Shown: positions 8,569-16,790, numbered from the stretch's first letter. The stretch: 64,000 bases of DNA from Vagococcus martis (GCF_002026305.1 NZ_MVAB01000001.1:1966001-2030000), one strand, 5' to 3'. A program made the numbers and translations. Notes: a model not told the origin generated them from the sequence alone.

Positions 8569-10224
8569 ATGAGTAAAAGAATAAAAGTAGGATTAGCACT
8601 AGTTAGTGCAGTTTGGTTATTAGCATCTTGCGGGGGAAATAATGCGAATACGAAAAAGCAAGAATCAACTAACGGAAAGATTGAGCAGGTTGCTAGATTG
8701 GCTATTCCACAAGAGGTAGCTTCAATTGATTCGGGTAATGCTACGGATTTAGTTAGTTTTGGTGTGATAAATCAAATTAATGAAGGTATTTATCGATTGG
8801 ATGAAACAAACAAACCTACCGCCGCTGGAGCAAAAGAATTAGCAACCGTCAGTGAAGATGGATTAGAATATACAATTAAACTAAGAGAAGACGCAAAGTG
8901 GAGTAATGGGGATCCTGTTGTAGCAGATGATTATGTTTACGCATGGCAGCGAGTGGTAGATCCTAGTACTGGTGCGGAGTATGCTTACCTTTTTGAAAAT
9001 GTAAAAAATGGCTCAGAGATTATAGAAGGTAAAAAACAGCCGACAGAATTGGGTATAGAAGCAGTGAATGACTATGAATTAAAAATTACATTAGCTAATG
9101 CGACACCTTATTTTGATTATTTATTAGCTTTTCCAACGTTTTATCCATTAAATAAAAAAGCAGTGGAGGAATATGGGAAAGACTACGGTAATTCAAGTGA
9201 TAAAACAATTTATAATGGACCATTTGTCTTAACTAACTTTGATGGTCCAGGTTCAGATGTGGAATGGTCTTATGAAAAAAATCCTAATTATTGGGATAAA
9301 GACAATGTGAAAATGGAAAAAATAGACGCTCAAGTTGTAAAAGAAGCCTCAACAGCACTCAATTTATATGAAGATAATCAATTGGATGATGTCATTATCA
9401 GTGGTGAATTGGCTCAACAGTACCGAGAAGATACTAATTTTGTTGGGGTACCAGATGGAAGAACGATTTACTTAGAAATGAATCAAGAAAGAAAAGATAA
9501 ACATTTTGAAAATGTTAATTTACGTAAAGCTTTATCATATGCAGTAGACGGAGAAGCTATTGTTAATAATGTTTTAGGAGATGGTTCTCAGTCTGTTACA
9601 GGTATTGTTCCTAAAGGATTGGCATCAAATCCGGAAACAGGGAAAGATTTTGTTGAAGAGTCAGGAAAATACAAGGAATTTAATGAAAAAAAAGCGAAAG
9701 AGTATTTTGAAAAAGCTAAAAAAGAGTTGAATATTGACACACTTAGCTTTGAAATCTTGACAGATGATAACGATTCAACCAAAAAAATTGCCGAATATAT
9801 TCAAGGAGCATATAAAGATGTCTTAGGGATTGAAACTGAAGTAGCTGTTGTGACAAAACCTATTCGTCTTGATCGTACGACAGCGGGTGATTTTGACATG
9901 GTAGTAACTGGATGGGGAGCTGATTACAATGATGTTAGTTCATTCTTAGACTTATTTGTTACAGGGAATAGTTACAATAAAGGGAAATATTCAAATTCTA
10001 AATATGACAAACTGATTGAAGAAGCTAGAACAACGAATGCTACAAATTTAGAAGCAAGATGGCAAAATTATTTAGATGCTGAAAAAGTATTACTAGGTGA
10101 GGATTATGCTATTATTCCACTGTATCAAGTAGTAGAAGGACATCTTATCAATCCTAAAATCAAAGGATATGTTCGTCATACTGCAGGAGCACCTTATGAT
10201 TATAAATATATGTCAGTTGAATAG
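8569..10224 (+). CDS. Oligopeptide ABC transporter substrate-binding lipoprotein (OppA family)
   Basis: A 551-residue SBP family 5 lipoprotein. The ATG at 8569 follows AGGAGGAGTAGA; an in-frame ATG at 8497 adds 24 unlikely residues and is rejected. The lipobox is LLASCGG, so the mature protein would be anchored through Cys-23 or so. SBP5 signatures include KWSNGDPVVADDYVYAWQR and NLRKALSYAVD. OppA proteins deliver peptides, and some deliver pheromones, to an OppBCDF permease. No permease or ATPase genes adjoin, so it is an orphan receptor that must share another locus's transporter. Confidence 0.93.
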   Translation: MSKRIKVGLALVSAVWLLASCGGNNANTKKQESTNGKIEQVARLAIPQEVASIDSGNATDLVSFGVINQINEGIYRLDETNKPTAAGAKELATVSEDGLEYTIKLREDAKWSNGDPVVADDYVYAWQRVVDPSTGAEYAYLFENVKNGSEIIEGKKQPTELGIEAVNDYELKITLANATPYFDYLLAFPTFYPLNKKAVEEYGKDYGNSSDKTIYNGPFVLTNFDGPGSDVEWSYEKNPNYWDKDNVKMEKIDAQVVKEASTALNLYEDNQLDDVIISGELAQQYREDTNFVGVPDGRTIYLEMNQERKDKHFENVNLRKALSYAVDGEAIVNNVLGDGSQSVTGIVPKGLASNPETGKDFVEESGKYKEFNEKKAKEYFEKAKKELNIDTLSFEILTDDNDSTKKIAEYIQGAYKDVLGIETEVAVVTKPIRLDRTTAGDFDMVVTGWGADYNDVSSFLDLFVTGNSYNKGKYSNSKYDKLIEEARTTNATNLEARWQNYLDAEKVLLGEDYAIIPLYQVVEGHLINPKIKGYVRHTAGAPYDYKYMSVE

Positions 10225-10237
10225 GTAAACAATTTAA

Positions 10238-10263
10238 CATCGAAGAATTATTCTTCGGTGTTT
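10238..10263 (+). terminator. Intrinsic terminator after the OppA-like gene
   Basis: ACATCGAAGAA and TTCTTCGGTGT pair around TTA and are followed by TTTTCTATTTT. Confidence 0.8.
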
Positions 10264-10319
10264 TCTATTTTGTTACCGTATAAAATATTCTTGAAGAATA
10301 TGTTAAATAAGAATAATAT

Positions 10320-10329
10320 TTGCTATAAT
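10320..10329 (+). promoter_or_regulatory. Extended -10 promoter of the LPQTG microprotein gene
   Basis: TTGCTATAAT contains the extended -10 form TGnTATAAT, 47 bases before the ATG at 10376. The -35 region is weak. This gives the small gene its own promoter, separate from the oppA-like unit that ends at the terminator before it. Confidence 0.55.
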
Positions 10330-10375
10330 TGAATAGAAAGAAAAATGTAGATTATATAAAAGGAGGCGTGTTTAT

Positions 10376-10507
10376 ATGTTACCTCAAACAGGAGAAGTTA
10401 TTATGAATTGGTTACCATATATTGGCATTGCACTTGTTGTCGTTGTAGCCTTTTTATTGTTTAAGAAGAAAAAATCTAATGACGATGAAGAACAAGATGA
10501 ACAATAA
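10376..10507 (+). CDS. 43-residue membrane microprotein that consists almost only of an LPXTG-like sorting signal
   Basis: The peptide starts MLPQTGEVIMNWLPYIG, continues with a 20-residue hydrophobic span and stops with FKKKKSNDDEEQDEQ. LPQTGE plus a hydrophobic segment plus a basic patch is exactly the layout of a sortase A sorting signal, but there is no signal peptide and nothing before the motif except Met. A strong AGGAGG lies nine bases before the ATG, an extended -10 promoter precedes it and a terminator follows, so it looks like a genuine expressed gene. It may be a single-span membrane protein with an acidic tail, or a very small sortase substrate. Function is unknown to me. Confidence 0.75.
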   Translation: MLPQTGEVIMNWLPYIGIALVVVVAFLLFKKKKSNDDEEQDEQ

Positions 10508-10514
10508 AACAAGA

Positions 10515-10537
10515 AGCACCTTCTTAGGTGTTTTTTT
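10515..10537 (+). terminator. Intrinsic terminator after the LPQTG microprotein gene
   Basis: AGCACCT and AGGTGTT pair around TCTT, followed by seven T. It isolates the microprotein gene from pepT. Confidence 0.8.
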
Positions 10538-10561
10538 GCTATAAAGAATAGGAGAGATAAC

Positions 10562-11782
10562 ATGTCAAAACTACTAGAACGCTTTATTACGTATGCAAAA
10601 CTAAATACTCGCTCAGATGCCACAAGTCAAACAATCCCTACAACTCAAACGCAAGTTGAATTTGCTATGATATTAAAAGAAGAGATAGAAAAAATGGGAT
10701 TGGAAAATTGTCATTATAATGAAAAGAATGGGTTTTTAACAGCTAATTTACCAGGAAATAGTACTAATAAAACAAAAGCAGTAGGATTTATTGCACATTT
10801 AGATACAGCAGACTACAATGCTGAAAACATCAACCCGCAAATTTTTGAACATTATAATGGAAAAGATGTTGTGCTAAATTCGGAAAAAAACATCGTGATG
10901 AAAGTCAGTGAATTTCCTAACTTAACAGATTATATTGGCGAAACGTTGATTACAACAGATGGCACCACATTACTAGGAGCAGATGATAAGGCTGGTATTG
11001 TCGAGATATTAGAGATGTTAGATTATTTCATTGATCATCCTGAGATTGAACATGGAGATATTTATGTAGCTTTTGGTCCTGATGAAGAAATCGGGACTGG
11101 AGCAGATCACTTTGATCCATCCTTTTTCCCTGTAGATTATGCTTATACAATAGATAGTGGCCGTATTGGTCATTTTGAGTATGAAACATTTAATGCAGCT
11201 CAAGCGACTATCACAATAGATGGGACAAGTGTCCATCCAGGGACGGCTTATGGCATGATGGTTAACGCCTTAAAAGTAGCGATGGCGTTTGACACTCATT
11301 TACCACAACTAGATGTACCAGAAAAAACACGAGGTTACGAAGGATTTTATTTATTGCATAATTTAGAAGGAAGCATCGACTTTGCAACAATGACTTATAT
11401 TATACGCGACCATGATACAACGCGTTTTAATGAGCGAAAAGAGTATATGACAAGATTAGTAGATGAAATGAACAAAACGCTTGATAGACCAAGATTATCT
11501 GTAAATATGATTGATCAGTATTTTAATATGAAAGATATCATTGAACAGGATATGACAAGTGTTGATGTGGCAATTGAAGCAATGAAAAATCTGGCCATTA
11601 CTCCAATTATTACTCCATTTAGAGGTGGAACAGATGGCTCTAAGATATCGTTTATGGGAATACCAACACCCAATATTTTTACAGGTGGAGAAAACTTTCA
11701 TGGTCAGTATGAATTTATTACAGTAGAGTCAATGCAGACAGTTGCTAAAACGTTGATTGAAATCATCAAATTGAGTAAGTAA
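10562..11782 (+). CDS. pepT: Peptidase T (tripeptide aminopeptidase)
   Basis: A 406-residue M20-family metallopeptidase that removes the N-terminal residue from tripeptides in the cytosol. The start MSKLLERFITYAKLNTRSD is typical of PepT. Zinc ligands are visible in GFIAHLDTADYN (His, then Asp as general support), LLGADDKAG (bridging Asp), FGPDEEIGTGADHFD (catalytic Glu and Glu ligand), TIDSG and, near the end, GGENFHGQYEF. The length matches the family. It follows the microprotein gene beyond a terminator, and the hydroxyacid dehydrogenase gene comes 17 bases later. Confidence 0.97.
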   Translation: MSKLLERFITYAKLNTRSDATSQTIPTTQTQVEFAMILKEEIEKMGLENCHYNEKNGFLTANLPGNSTNKTKAVGFIAHLDTADYNAENINPQIFEHYNGKDVVLNSEKNIVMKVSEFPNLTDYIGETLITTDGTTLLGADDKAGIVEILEMLDYFIDHPEIEHGDIYVAFGPDEEIGTGADHFDPSFFPVDYAYTIDSGRIGHFEYETFNAAQATITIDGTSVHPGTAYGMMVNALKVAMAFDTHLPQLDVPEKTRGYEGFYLLHNLEGSIDFATMTYIIRDHDTTRFNERKEYMTRLVDEMNKTLDRPRLSVNMIDQYFNMKDIIEQDMTSVDVAIEAMKNLAITPIITPFRGGTDGSKISFMGIPTPNIFTGGENFHGQYEFITVESMQTVAKTLIEIIKLSK

Positions 11783-11799
11783 ACTTAAGGAGAATAGAA

Positions 11800-12741
11800 A
11801 TGGTGGAGAGGTTATTAGATTGTGTAGACTTAACTATTGAGCAAGAAAATGATTTAAAAAATACATTTCCTAATATAGAAATCATTAAACTTAATGAACT
11901 AACCCAACAAAACACTGAAGACATAACCATTATGTATGGTTGGTCGCAATATTTACCAGACATTGACCAGTTTTGTTCGTTGAAATGGGTGCAAACTTTG
12001 TCAGCAGGTGTCAATTACTTACCTTTGGATAAATTAGAGCGTAATGGCATTACTGTTACCACAACTAGTGGCATACATGGTCATCAAATGACTGAAAGTG
12101 TGTTGGGAATGTTATTTAGTCATACACGAAATATACGTCAATCTATTTTGAATCAAGAAAAACGTGAATGGGGTATAACAGAAAAAGGAACAGACTTAGT
12201 TGGAAAAAAAGTCATGATATTTGGTACAGGGAATATCGCAAGACAATTAGCTAAAACGTTACAAGTATTTGATTGCGATGTATTTGGTATAAATCGAAGC
12301 GGTAGAGTAGTAGAGGGATTTACTCAAACATGTTCATTTGAAGAAGGTAATGAGGTTCTTCGTACAGTAGACATTATGATAAATCTAATGCCAGGAACAA
12401 CAGAGACTGATCATTTTTTTAATGATGATTTATTTTCGAAAATGACAAACGGGGTTATCTTTATAAATATGGGACGAGGTAGCTCTGTAGACACTAGAGC
12501 CTTGATTAAGCATATCAAATCTGGAAAAATTGGGTTTGCCGCTCTGGATGTTTTTGAAGAAGAACCGCTCTCTAAGGACAGTGAATTGTGGTGTTTAGAG
12601 AATGTATTAATCACCCCGCATATTTCAGGTGCTACTGATAAATATAATGAAAGAGCGTTTAACGTTTTGATGGACAATGTATCTCATTTTACTCATCAAG
12701 AACCATTAAAAAATAGGGTTGATTTAGAGTTAGGTTACTAA
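11800..12741 (+). CDS. D-2-hydroxyacid dehydrogenase family protein (NAD-dependent)
   Basis: A 313-residue protein of the D-isomer 2-hydroxyacid dehydrogenase family. The Rossmann motif is MIFGTGNIARQLA; catalytic-region marks are INMGRGSSVDTRAL (Arg), FEEEPLSKDSELW (Glu) and ITPHISG (His). It resembles the phosphoglycerate dehydrogenase-like and glyoxylate reductase-like enzymes more than D-lactate dehydrogenase, but the substrate is not readable. The ATG follows AAGGAGAATAGAA, and it is probably cotranscribed with pepT. Confidence 0.9.
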   Translation: MVERLLDCVDLTIEQENDLKNTFPNIEIIKLNELTQQNTEDITIMYGWSQYLPDIDQFCSLKWVQTLSAGVNYLPLDKLERNGITVTTTSGIHGHQMTESVLGMLFSHTRNIRQSILNQEKREWGITEKGTDLVGKKVMIFGTGNIARQLAKTLQVFDCDVFGINRSGRVVEGFTQTCSFEEGNEVLRTVDIMINLMPGTTETDHFFNDDLFSKMTNGVIFINMGRGSSVDTRALIKHIKSGKIGFAALDVFEEEPLSKDSELWCLENVLITPHISGATDKYNERAFNVLMDNVSHFTHQEPLKNRVDLELGY

Positions 12742-12754
12742 ATAAACATAGTAG

Positions 12755-12783
12755 AAGCCACTTATGAAAATAAGTGGTTTTTT
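12755..12783 (+). terminator. Intrinsic terminator of the pepT unit
   Basis: AGCCACTTAT and ATAAGTGGTT form a 10-bp stem with a GAAA loop, followed by a T run. Confidence 0.85.
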
Positions 12784-12802
12784 GTAATAAATTGGTATGA
12801 AT

Positions 12803-12859
12803 GTCATATATAATTGACAAATAGAGAAGGGAACTTTATAGTAAAATTAGTCATATATA
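12803..12859 (+). promoter_or_regulatory. Promoter of the XRE regulator gene flanked by a 10-bp direct repeat
   Basis: TTGACA at 12814 and TATAGT at 12837 are 17 bases apart. The identical 10-mer GTCATATATA lies immediately before the -35 (12803-12812) and after the -10 (12850-12859). The two copies are good candidates for autoregulatory operators of the XRE protein encoded downstream. Promoter is seen; operator role is inference. Confidence 0.65.
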
Positions 12860-12883
12860 GATGTCTTTTTAAGAGAGGAAATC

Positions 12884-13084
12884 ATGAACCGAATAAAAGA
12901 ATATCGTAAACAAAAAAGTTGGTCGCAAGCTGAACTAGCAAAACGAGTCGGTGTTGCAAGACAAACAATTAATTTAATTGAAAATACCACCTATAATCCA
13001 TCGCTAGATTTATGTATAAAGATAGCAAGAGAACTTCAAACAGATCTAAATACATTGTTTTGGAATGTGGAAAACAAGGAGTGA
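12884..13084 (+). CDS. Small XRE-family helix-turn-helix regulator
   Basis: A 66-residue protein that is almost entirely a Cro/C1-type HTH: MNRIKEYRKQKSWSQAELAKRVGVARQ, then TINLIENTTYNPSLDLCIKIAREL. It lacks any ligand or oligomerisation domain, like YgzD/YozG-type regulators that sit beside a membrane-protein gene. The ATG follows AGAGAGGAAATC. The stop codon is four bases before the next ATG, so the pair is translationally close. It probably represses its own promoter. Confidence 0.9.
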   Translation: MNRIKEYRKQKSWSQAELAKRVGVARQTINLIENTTYNPSLDLCIKIARELQTDLNTLFWNVENKE

Positions 13085-13088
13085 AAAA

Positions 13089-13598
13089 ATGAAGCAAACA
13101 GAACAAAAATTATTAAAACGCTTTGTAGGATTTATTGACGACAGAGATGAATACCAACAAAAAATGATTTATAAAGTATTGGCAGATACTAATATGATTA
13201 CGTTTATATTGTTAACTATGTCCATGATGATTAGTTTTATCTGGGATGCGTGGCATCATACTATTTCATTAGGAACTATTTTTTTATTTCTCATTCAGCA
13301 ATTTAATTCATATTATATTCTATTAAAAACAAAAAAATATGATGTAGTTAAAACAGAAGTTTTCGATGAAGAAACGTATCAAAAAGAATTAAAAAAGATT
13401 AAACGAGGAGCAATAATAGCGGGGATTAATTGGGGGATTTTTATGTTTGGCTGGATGGAATTTCTATTTCCGCTTATTTTACATGAGCCAATCGAGTTGA
13501 AATGGTTCAATATTGGTGTATGGGTAGTAACGAGTATGATGTTTGGCGGTTCGATGTACGTAGTAGGTAAGGGAAAATTAAAACTAGTTAAAGAATAA
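13089..13598 (+). CDS. Membrane protein paired with the XRE regulator (DUF3278-like)
   Basis: A 169-residue protein from the ATG at 13089, which follows AAGGAGTGAAAAA; an upstream in-frame start inside the regulator gene is rejected. After a charged start (KRFVGFIDDRDEYQQK) there are four predicted membrane spans, around residues 34-50, 55-75, 115-135 and 142-160. The arrangement and N-terminus resemble DUF3278 proteins, recalled from family knowledge. Small XRE regulator/membrane protein pairs are widespread in lactic bacteria; a function in stress or toxin resistance is only a guess. Confidence 0.75.
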   Translation: MKQTEQKLLKRFVGFIDDRDEYQQKMIYKVLADTNMITFILLTMSMMISFIWDAWHHTISLGTIFLFLIQQFNSYYILLKTKKYDVVKTEVFDEETYQKELKKIKRGAIIAGINWGIFMFGWMEFLFPLILHEPIELKWFNIGVWVVTSMMFGGSMYVVGKGKLKLVKE

Positions 13599-13600
13599 AG

Positions 13601-13641
13601 AAAACGTGAGAACATTTAAAAAAATGGCCTCACGTTTTTTT
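13601..13641. terminator. Bidirectional terminator between convergent genes
   Basis: AAAACGTGAG and CTCACGTTTT pair across a 20-base loop, with T runs on the right and A runs on the left. It serves the membrane protein gene and the lactonase gene. Confidence 0.75.
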
Positions 13642-13642
13642 A

Positions 13643-14668
13643 TTAATAATTTTTAACACGAACAATTTCTGGAGCAAAAACATCTTTTTGTAAGAGAGTT
13701 AATAATCCAGTATCGTTGTTTCTTTCAAAAAGTGTTAGATTATCAGAGTTTTGATTAGCCACTACGATGAAATCACCAGTTTTTGATAGATTAAAATCAC
13801 GAGGAAAATCACCTTCAACCGAAATCCATTGTAAGGTATTTAGAGCTTTTCCATCTTCAGATATACCATAAACAACTAATGAATTATGCCCTCTATTTGA
13901 CGCATATAAAAACTTACCGTCTTTAGAAATGCGAATAGCAGCTCCACCATTAAAGCCAGTATGTGTCTCTGGTAAAGTTGAAATAGTTTGTAATTCTTTA
14001 AAACTACCTGTGCTAGCATCATAATCTAATACTAGAACATCGCTTGATAACTCACCGAAAAGATAAGCGATAGGTTTAGTTGGATGAAAGACAAGGTGAC
14101 GAGGTCCAGTGCCAGGAGCTGCGATAAATTTTGCTACTTCAGTTAATTTACCCTCATTGTCTACATCATAAGTATAAACAGTGTCATTTCCTAAGTCACA
14201 AACGACTAAACGATTATCAGGTGTTAAGTCAGCGTAATGAACGTGAGGTCCATCTTGGTTTTCATGAGGACCATGTCCACTATCTTGGATTTTGTCAGCC
14301 AATGCCAAAGAGCCATCTTCTGAAATTTTATAAGAGTACAAAATTCCTTGGTGATAATTAGCACCATAAACAACTTGACGTTTGTTATCAACAGCAACAT
14401 AACAAGGTGGTGCTCCTTCAATCATAACACGGTTTAATAAAGTGTAAGTCCCATTGTCATTTGTTTTATAGCTAGCAACTCCCCCTAACTCGCCTTCTTT
14501 TGCTACAGCATAAAGAATATTATTATCTGACACATCCAGATAAGTTGGGTTGTCTTCGCTGATTAAGTGAGTTAAATGAACAAGTTCTTTCTTTTTTGTA
14601 TCCAAAGTGATGCCATAGATTCCTTCACTTATTCTTCTAGTATATGAGCCTAATAAAAATTTTTCCAC
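13643..14668 (-). CDS. Lactonase-family beta-propeller protein (6-phosphogluconolactonase type)
   Basis: A seven-bladed propeller protein of about 341 residues, of the YkgB/Pgl family that can hydrolyse 6-phosphogluconolactone. Typical segments are HGPHENQDGPHVHYADLTPD, GTGPRHLVFHPTKPIAYLFGELSSDV, GGAAIRISKDGKFLYASNRG and EGDFPRDFNLSKTGDFIVVANQNSDNL. An ATG at 14677 touches the AAAGGA ribosome site, while a GTG nine bases after it (14668) is well spaced; the GTG is chosen, giving MEKFLLGSYTRR. It is transcribed alone, divergent from the pseudouridine synthase gene. Confidence 0.88.
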   Translation of the reverse strand: MEKFLLGSYTRRISEGIYGITLDTKKKELVHLTHLISEDNPTYLDVSDNNILYAVAKEGELGGVASYKTNDNGTYTLLNRVMIEGAPPCYVAVDNKRQVVYGANYHQGILYSYKISEDGSLALADKIQDSGHGPHENQDGPHVHYADLTPDNRLVVCDLGNDTVYTYDVDNEGKLTEVAKFIAAPGTGPRHLVFHPTKPIAYLFGELSSDVLVLDYDASTGSFKELQTISTLPETHTGFNGGAAIRISKDGKFLYASNRGHNSLVVYGISEDGKALNTLQWISVEGDFPRDFNLSKTGDFIVVANQNSDNLTLFERNNDTGLLTLLQKDVFAPEIVRVKNY

Positions 14669-14757
14669 ACTACTCATTCCTTTCAAGTTAATAAATATAT
14701 TATAACATAGAATGTTTTATTCTTGACTTTGAAACAGATGTTAGTGTTTTATGTACT

Positions 14758-14843
14758 AAAGAAACAAGTTTAAGACATATCTTTAACTTGTTTCTTTGTT
14801 GCATTATATAGTAATATGTTCAATGAAGACTATGATGCAACAA
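14758..14843. repeat. Two inverted repeats in the divergent lactonase/pseudouridine synthase region
   Basis: A 17-bp stem with one mismatch (14758-14774 with 14781-14797, arms AAAGAAACAAGTT... and ...AACTTGTTTCTTT) is followed by a second perfect 9-bp pair, TTGTTGCAT at 14796-14804 and ATGCAACAA at 14835-14843. No T run follows, so neither is a clear terminator. They could form a folded 5' leader of the downstream gene or operator sites. Confidence 0.5.
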
Positions 14844-14862
14844 GGAAAGAGTAAGGTAGATA

Positions 14863-15792
14863 ATGAAAAAAAATAAACCAAGAAAATCAACAAAACCAAT
14901 GAAATCAAACGGATTTCAACAGAAGCAGTTTACTGTTACTGAAGAAGCTGAATTATTACCATTTTTATTAGCTAATATTAATAAAAGTCGTAACTCAGTA
15001 AAATCAATCCTAACAAGAGGGCAAGTATCGGTGAATGGTAAACCAACAACAAAACACAATGATGAACTTGTCAGTGGAGATGTTGTGAGTATTCAAAGCA
15101 ATGAGTCATTGATGAAAGAAAAAGCGTTGGTTGGTTTGAGTGTTGTATATGAAGATGATGATATTATTGTCATTGATAAAGAAGCTGGATTGCTATCAGT
15201 TGCGACAGATAAAGGCAACGAGCCGACTGCTCACAATCAATTAATGGGATATGTGAAACGTGATCATCCGAAAAATCGTATTTATATTGTTCATAGATTG
15301 GACAAAGACACATCAGGTGTGATGTTATTTGCTAAGAAAGAATCAGTAAAGCATAAATTACAAGAAACGTGGAAAGCTTCAGTACAAGAGCGTCTCTATA
15401 CAGCTTTGGTAGAAGGAAAAGTAACTAAAGAAAAAGGCACCATTACATCATGGTTGACTGAAAGCAAGACATTTAAAGTTTATTCAAGTCCACATGACAA
15501 TGGCGGTAAAAAAGCAGTGAGTCATTATAAAGTAACACGCAAAAATAACGACTACAGCCTACTAGAGGTCTCTCTTGATACTGGTAGAAAAAACCAAATC
15601 AGAGTTCATATGGAAAGTATCGGACATCCAATTGTTGGGGATAAAAAATATGGTGCAACGAGTAATCCGTTAAAACGATTAGGATTACATGCTACGACAC
15701 TAGTCTTTATACATCCAACTACTGGTGAAAAAATGATATTCAAATCAAAAGTTCCTCGCTCATTTATAAAGAAAACACAAGCCTCAAAATAA
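14863..15792 (+). CDS. RluA-family pseudouridine synthase with S4 domain
   Basis: A 309-residue enzyme. After a basic, lysine-rich tail (residues 1-20), an S4 RNA-binding domain (about 22-85, NSVKSILTRGQVSVNGK) precedes the RluA catalytic domain. The motif IVHRLDKDTSGVMLFAK holds the catalytic Asp; RKNQIRVHMESIGHPIVGD is the second signature. Family members isomerise uridines in 23S rRNA or tRNA. The target cannot be assigned from sequence. It stands alone, with its own leader and a terminator. Confidence 0.94.
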   Translation: MKKNKPRKSTKPMKSNGFQQKQFTVTEEAELLPFLLANINKSRNSVKSILTRGQVSVNGKPTTKHNDELVSGDVVSIQSNESLMKEKALVGLSVVYEDDDIIVIDKEAGLLSVATDKGNEPTAHNQLMGYVKRDHPKNRIYIVHRLDKDTSGVMLFAKKESVKHKLQETWKASVQERLYTALVEGKVTKEKGTITSWLTESKTFKVYSSPHDNGGKKAVSHYKVTRKNNDYSLLEVSLDTGRKNQIRVHMESIGHPIVGDKKYGATSNPLKRLGLHATTLVFIHPTTGEKMIFKSKVPRSFIKKTQASK

Positions 15793-15799
15793 AAAAATA

Positions 15800-15833
15800 G
15801 GAGTTAGAAAATTAATTTTTCTAGCTCCTTTTT
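15800..15833. terminator. Bidirectional terminator between convergent genes
   Basis: AGGAGTTAGAAAA and TTTTCTAGCTCCT pair around TTAAT, with A and T runs on the flanks. Confidence 0.8.
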
Positions 15834-15836
15834 AGA

Positions 15837-16202
15837 TTAACTAAAAGACTCTTTAGCTTTAGTTGGCAGGTCATATTTGTTAACTTCTTCCCAACTCAAA
15901 ACCCCTTTTATATCATTAACTTTTATTTTTAGATAGGCATCTTGTTTTAGAGGTTTGTCTTTATAGGCCTCAAATTCAATCTCTTTTTCTTTTCCGTCTT
16001 TATCAACGCTTGGTAAATTATAAGTATAAATAGAACCTTGAGTTATTCCTCTATCATCAGTAGCATCATTAATATTGATTGGTTCTCTGGTGATTTTAGT
16101 ATAATAGTAAGTACCACCTTGGTATTTGTGATAGAAATACCAAGGTGTTCCAATAAAGGCAACTAGAATAATAGCTATAATCAATTTTTTATAATGTTTC
16201 AT
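15837..16202 (-). CDS. YxeA-like (DUF1093) small exported or membrane-anchored protein
   Basis: A 121-residue protein from the ATG at 16202 (MKHYKKLIIAIILVAFIG), eight bases after AGGA; two upstream ATGs lie too close to the ribosome site. One N-terminal hydrophobic helix is followed by a small beta-rich domain, with YYYTKITREP and KEIEFEAYKDKPLKQDAYLKI resembling the YxeA/DUF1093 family. There is no lipobox Cys, so the helix is probably an anchor or uncleaved signal. Function of the family is unknown; B. subtilis YxeA is linked with cell-envelope peptide stress in the literature I recall. Confidence 0.8.
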   Translation of the reverse strand: MKHYKKLIIAIILVAFIGTPWYFYHKYQGGTYYYTKITREPININDATDDRGITQGSIYTYNLPSVDKDGKEKEIEFEAYKDKPLKQDAYLKIKVNDIKGVLSWEEVNKYDLPTKAKESFS

Positions 16203-16368
16203 TGTCATCATCCTCTCTTCACAAGTATAAAGTATAGAGCAAAACAGCGTGTAATTAACGAATCTAAAGATTGATTTTTACCTCATTCTTGGGATGTATG
16301 GAGTATGAAATTATCTGTGTTATTTAATGTCATTTATGATGACAGTATTATCTGTAAGGAGAAACGTT

Positions 16369-16735
16369 ATGCAAGAAAAAAACTAGCAGGTTTTACAGAG
16401 CGGTATAAACGTTTATATTATGAGTTAAGAAATATGCCAAGTTGGAAAAGAGTGATAAAAAAGAAATGTTATCCGAAAATTTTAATTCTCGCATCATGTT
16501 AGCAGTCACAGAAGTAAAGGGACGTACGGTTTGTTCATATGGGCAATACATTTGGTATTCCAATTGGATCATTCTTATCTCGATTTATTAGAAAAGAAGC
16601 ATTTAAACGAGATTCGCGTTAGACGCTTGCTTATGAACTATGGGTGATAGTATCATTATTAGGCATGATTCCAGTGACATTAATCCAAGCGGTGTTCGGT
16701 ATCTTATTAGACTTACCCAAATCTTTTTTTAATTA
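16369..16735 (+). pseudogene. Decayed carboxymuconolactone decarboxylase-family gene joined to another gene remnant
   Basis: A good ribosome site (AAGGAG at 16356-16361) precedes an ATG at 16369. Adding one A in the seven-A run at 16376-16382 restores KKLAGFTERYKRLYYELRNMP; adding one A near 16442 restores the continuation into MLSENFNSRIMLAVTEVKG, which is the CMD-fold signature. Two single-base losses thus kill the frame. After VCSY (about 16540) the CMD homology stops before the expected C-x-x-H site, and a different reading frame begins (MGNTFGIPIGSFLSRF... YELWVIVSLLGMIPVTL) with its own in-frame TAG. The second part is not recognised. Likely a deletion fusion of two dying genes. Confidence 0.65.
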
Positions 16736-16760
16736 AATTAAAAAAAAATGAGAAATAATA

Positions 16761-16790
16761 TTGACATCACATGATATATTAAGATATACT
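16761..16790 (+). promoter_or_regulatory. Sigma-A promoter of the trpXYZ-like operon leader
   Basis: TTGACA (16761-16766) and TATACT (16785-16790) are 18 bases apart. Transcription would begin near 16797, giving a leader RNA of about 330 bases before the first structural gene. Confidence 0.75.

Noticed and set aside
16305-16502. A 65-codon open frame starting at 16305
   Set aside because: It has no ribosome site, and its matching residues belong to the decayed CMD gene that begins at 16369; the earlier codons are upstream DNA read by chance.
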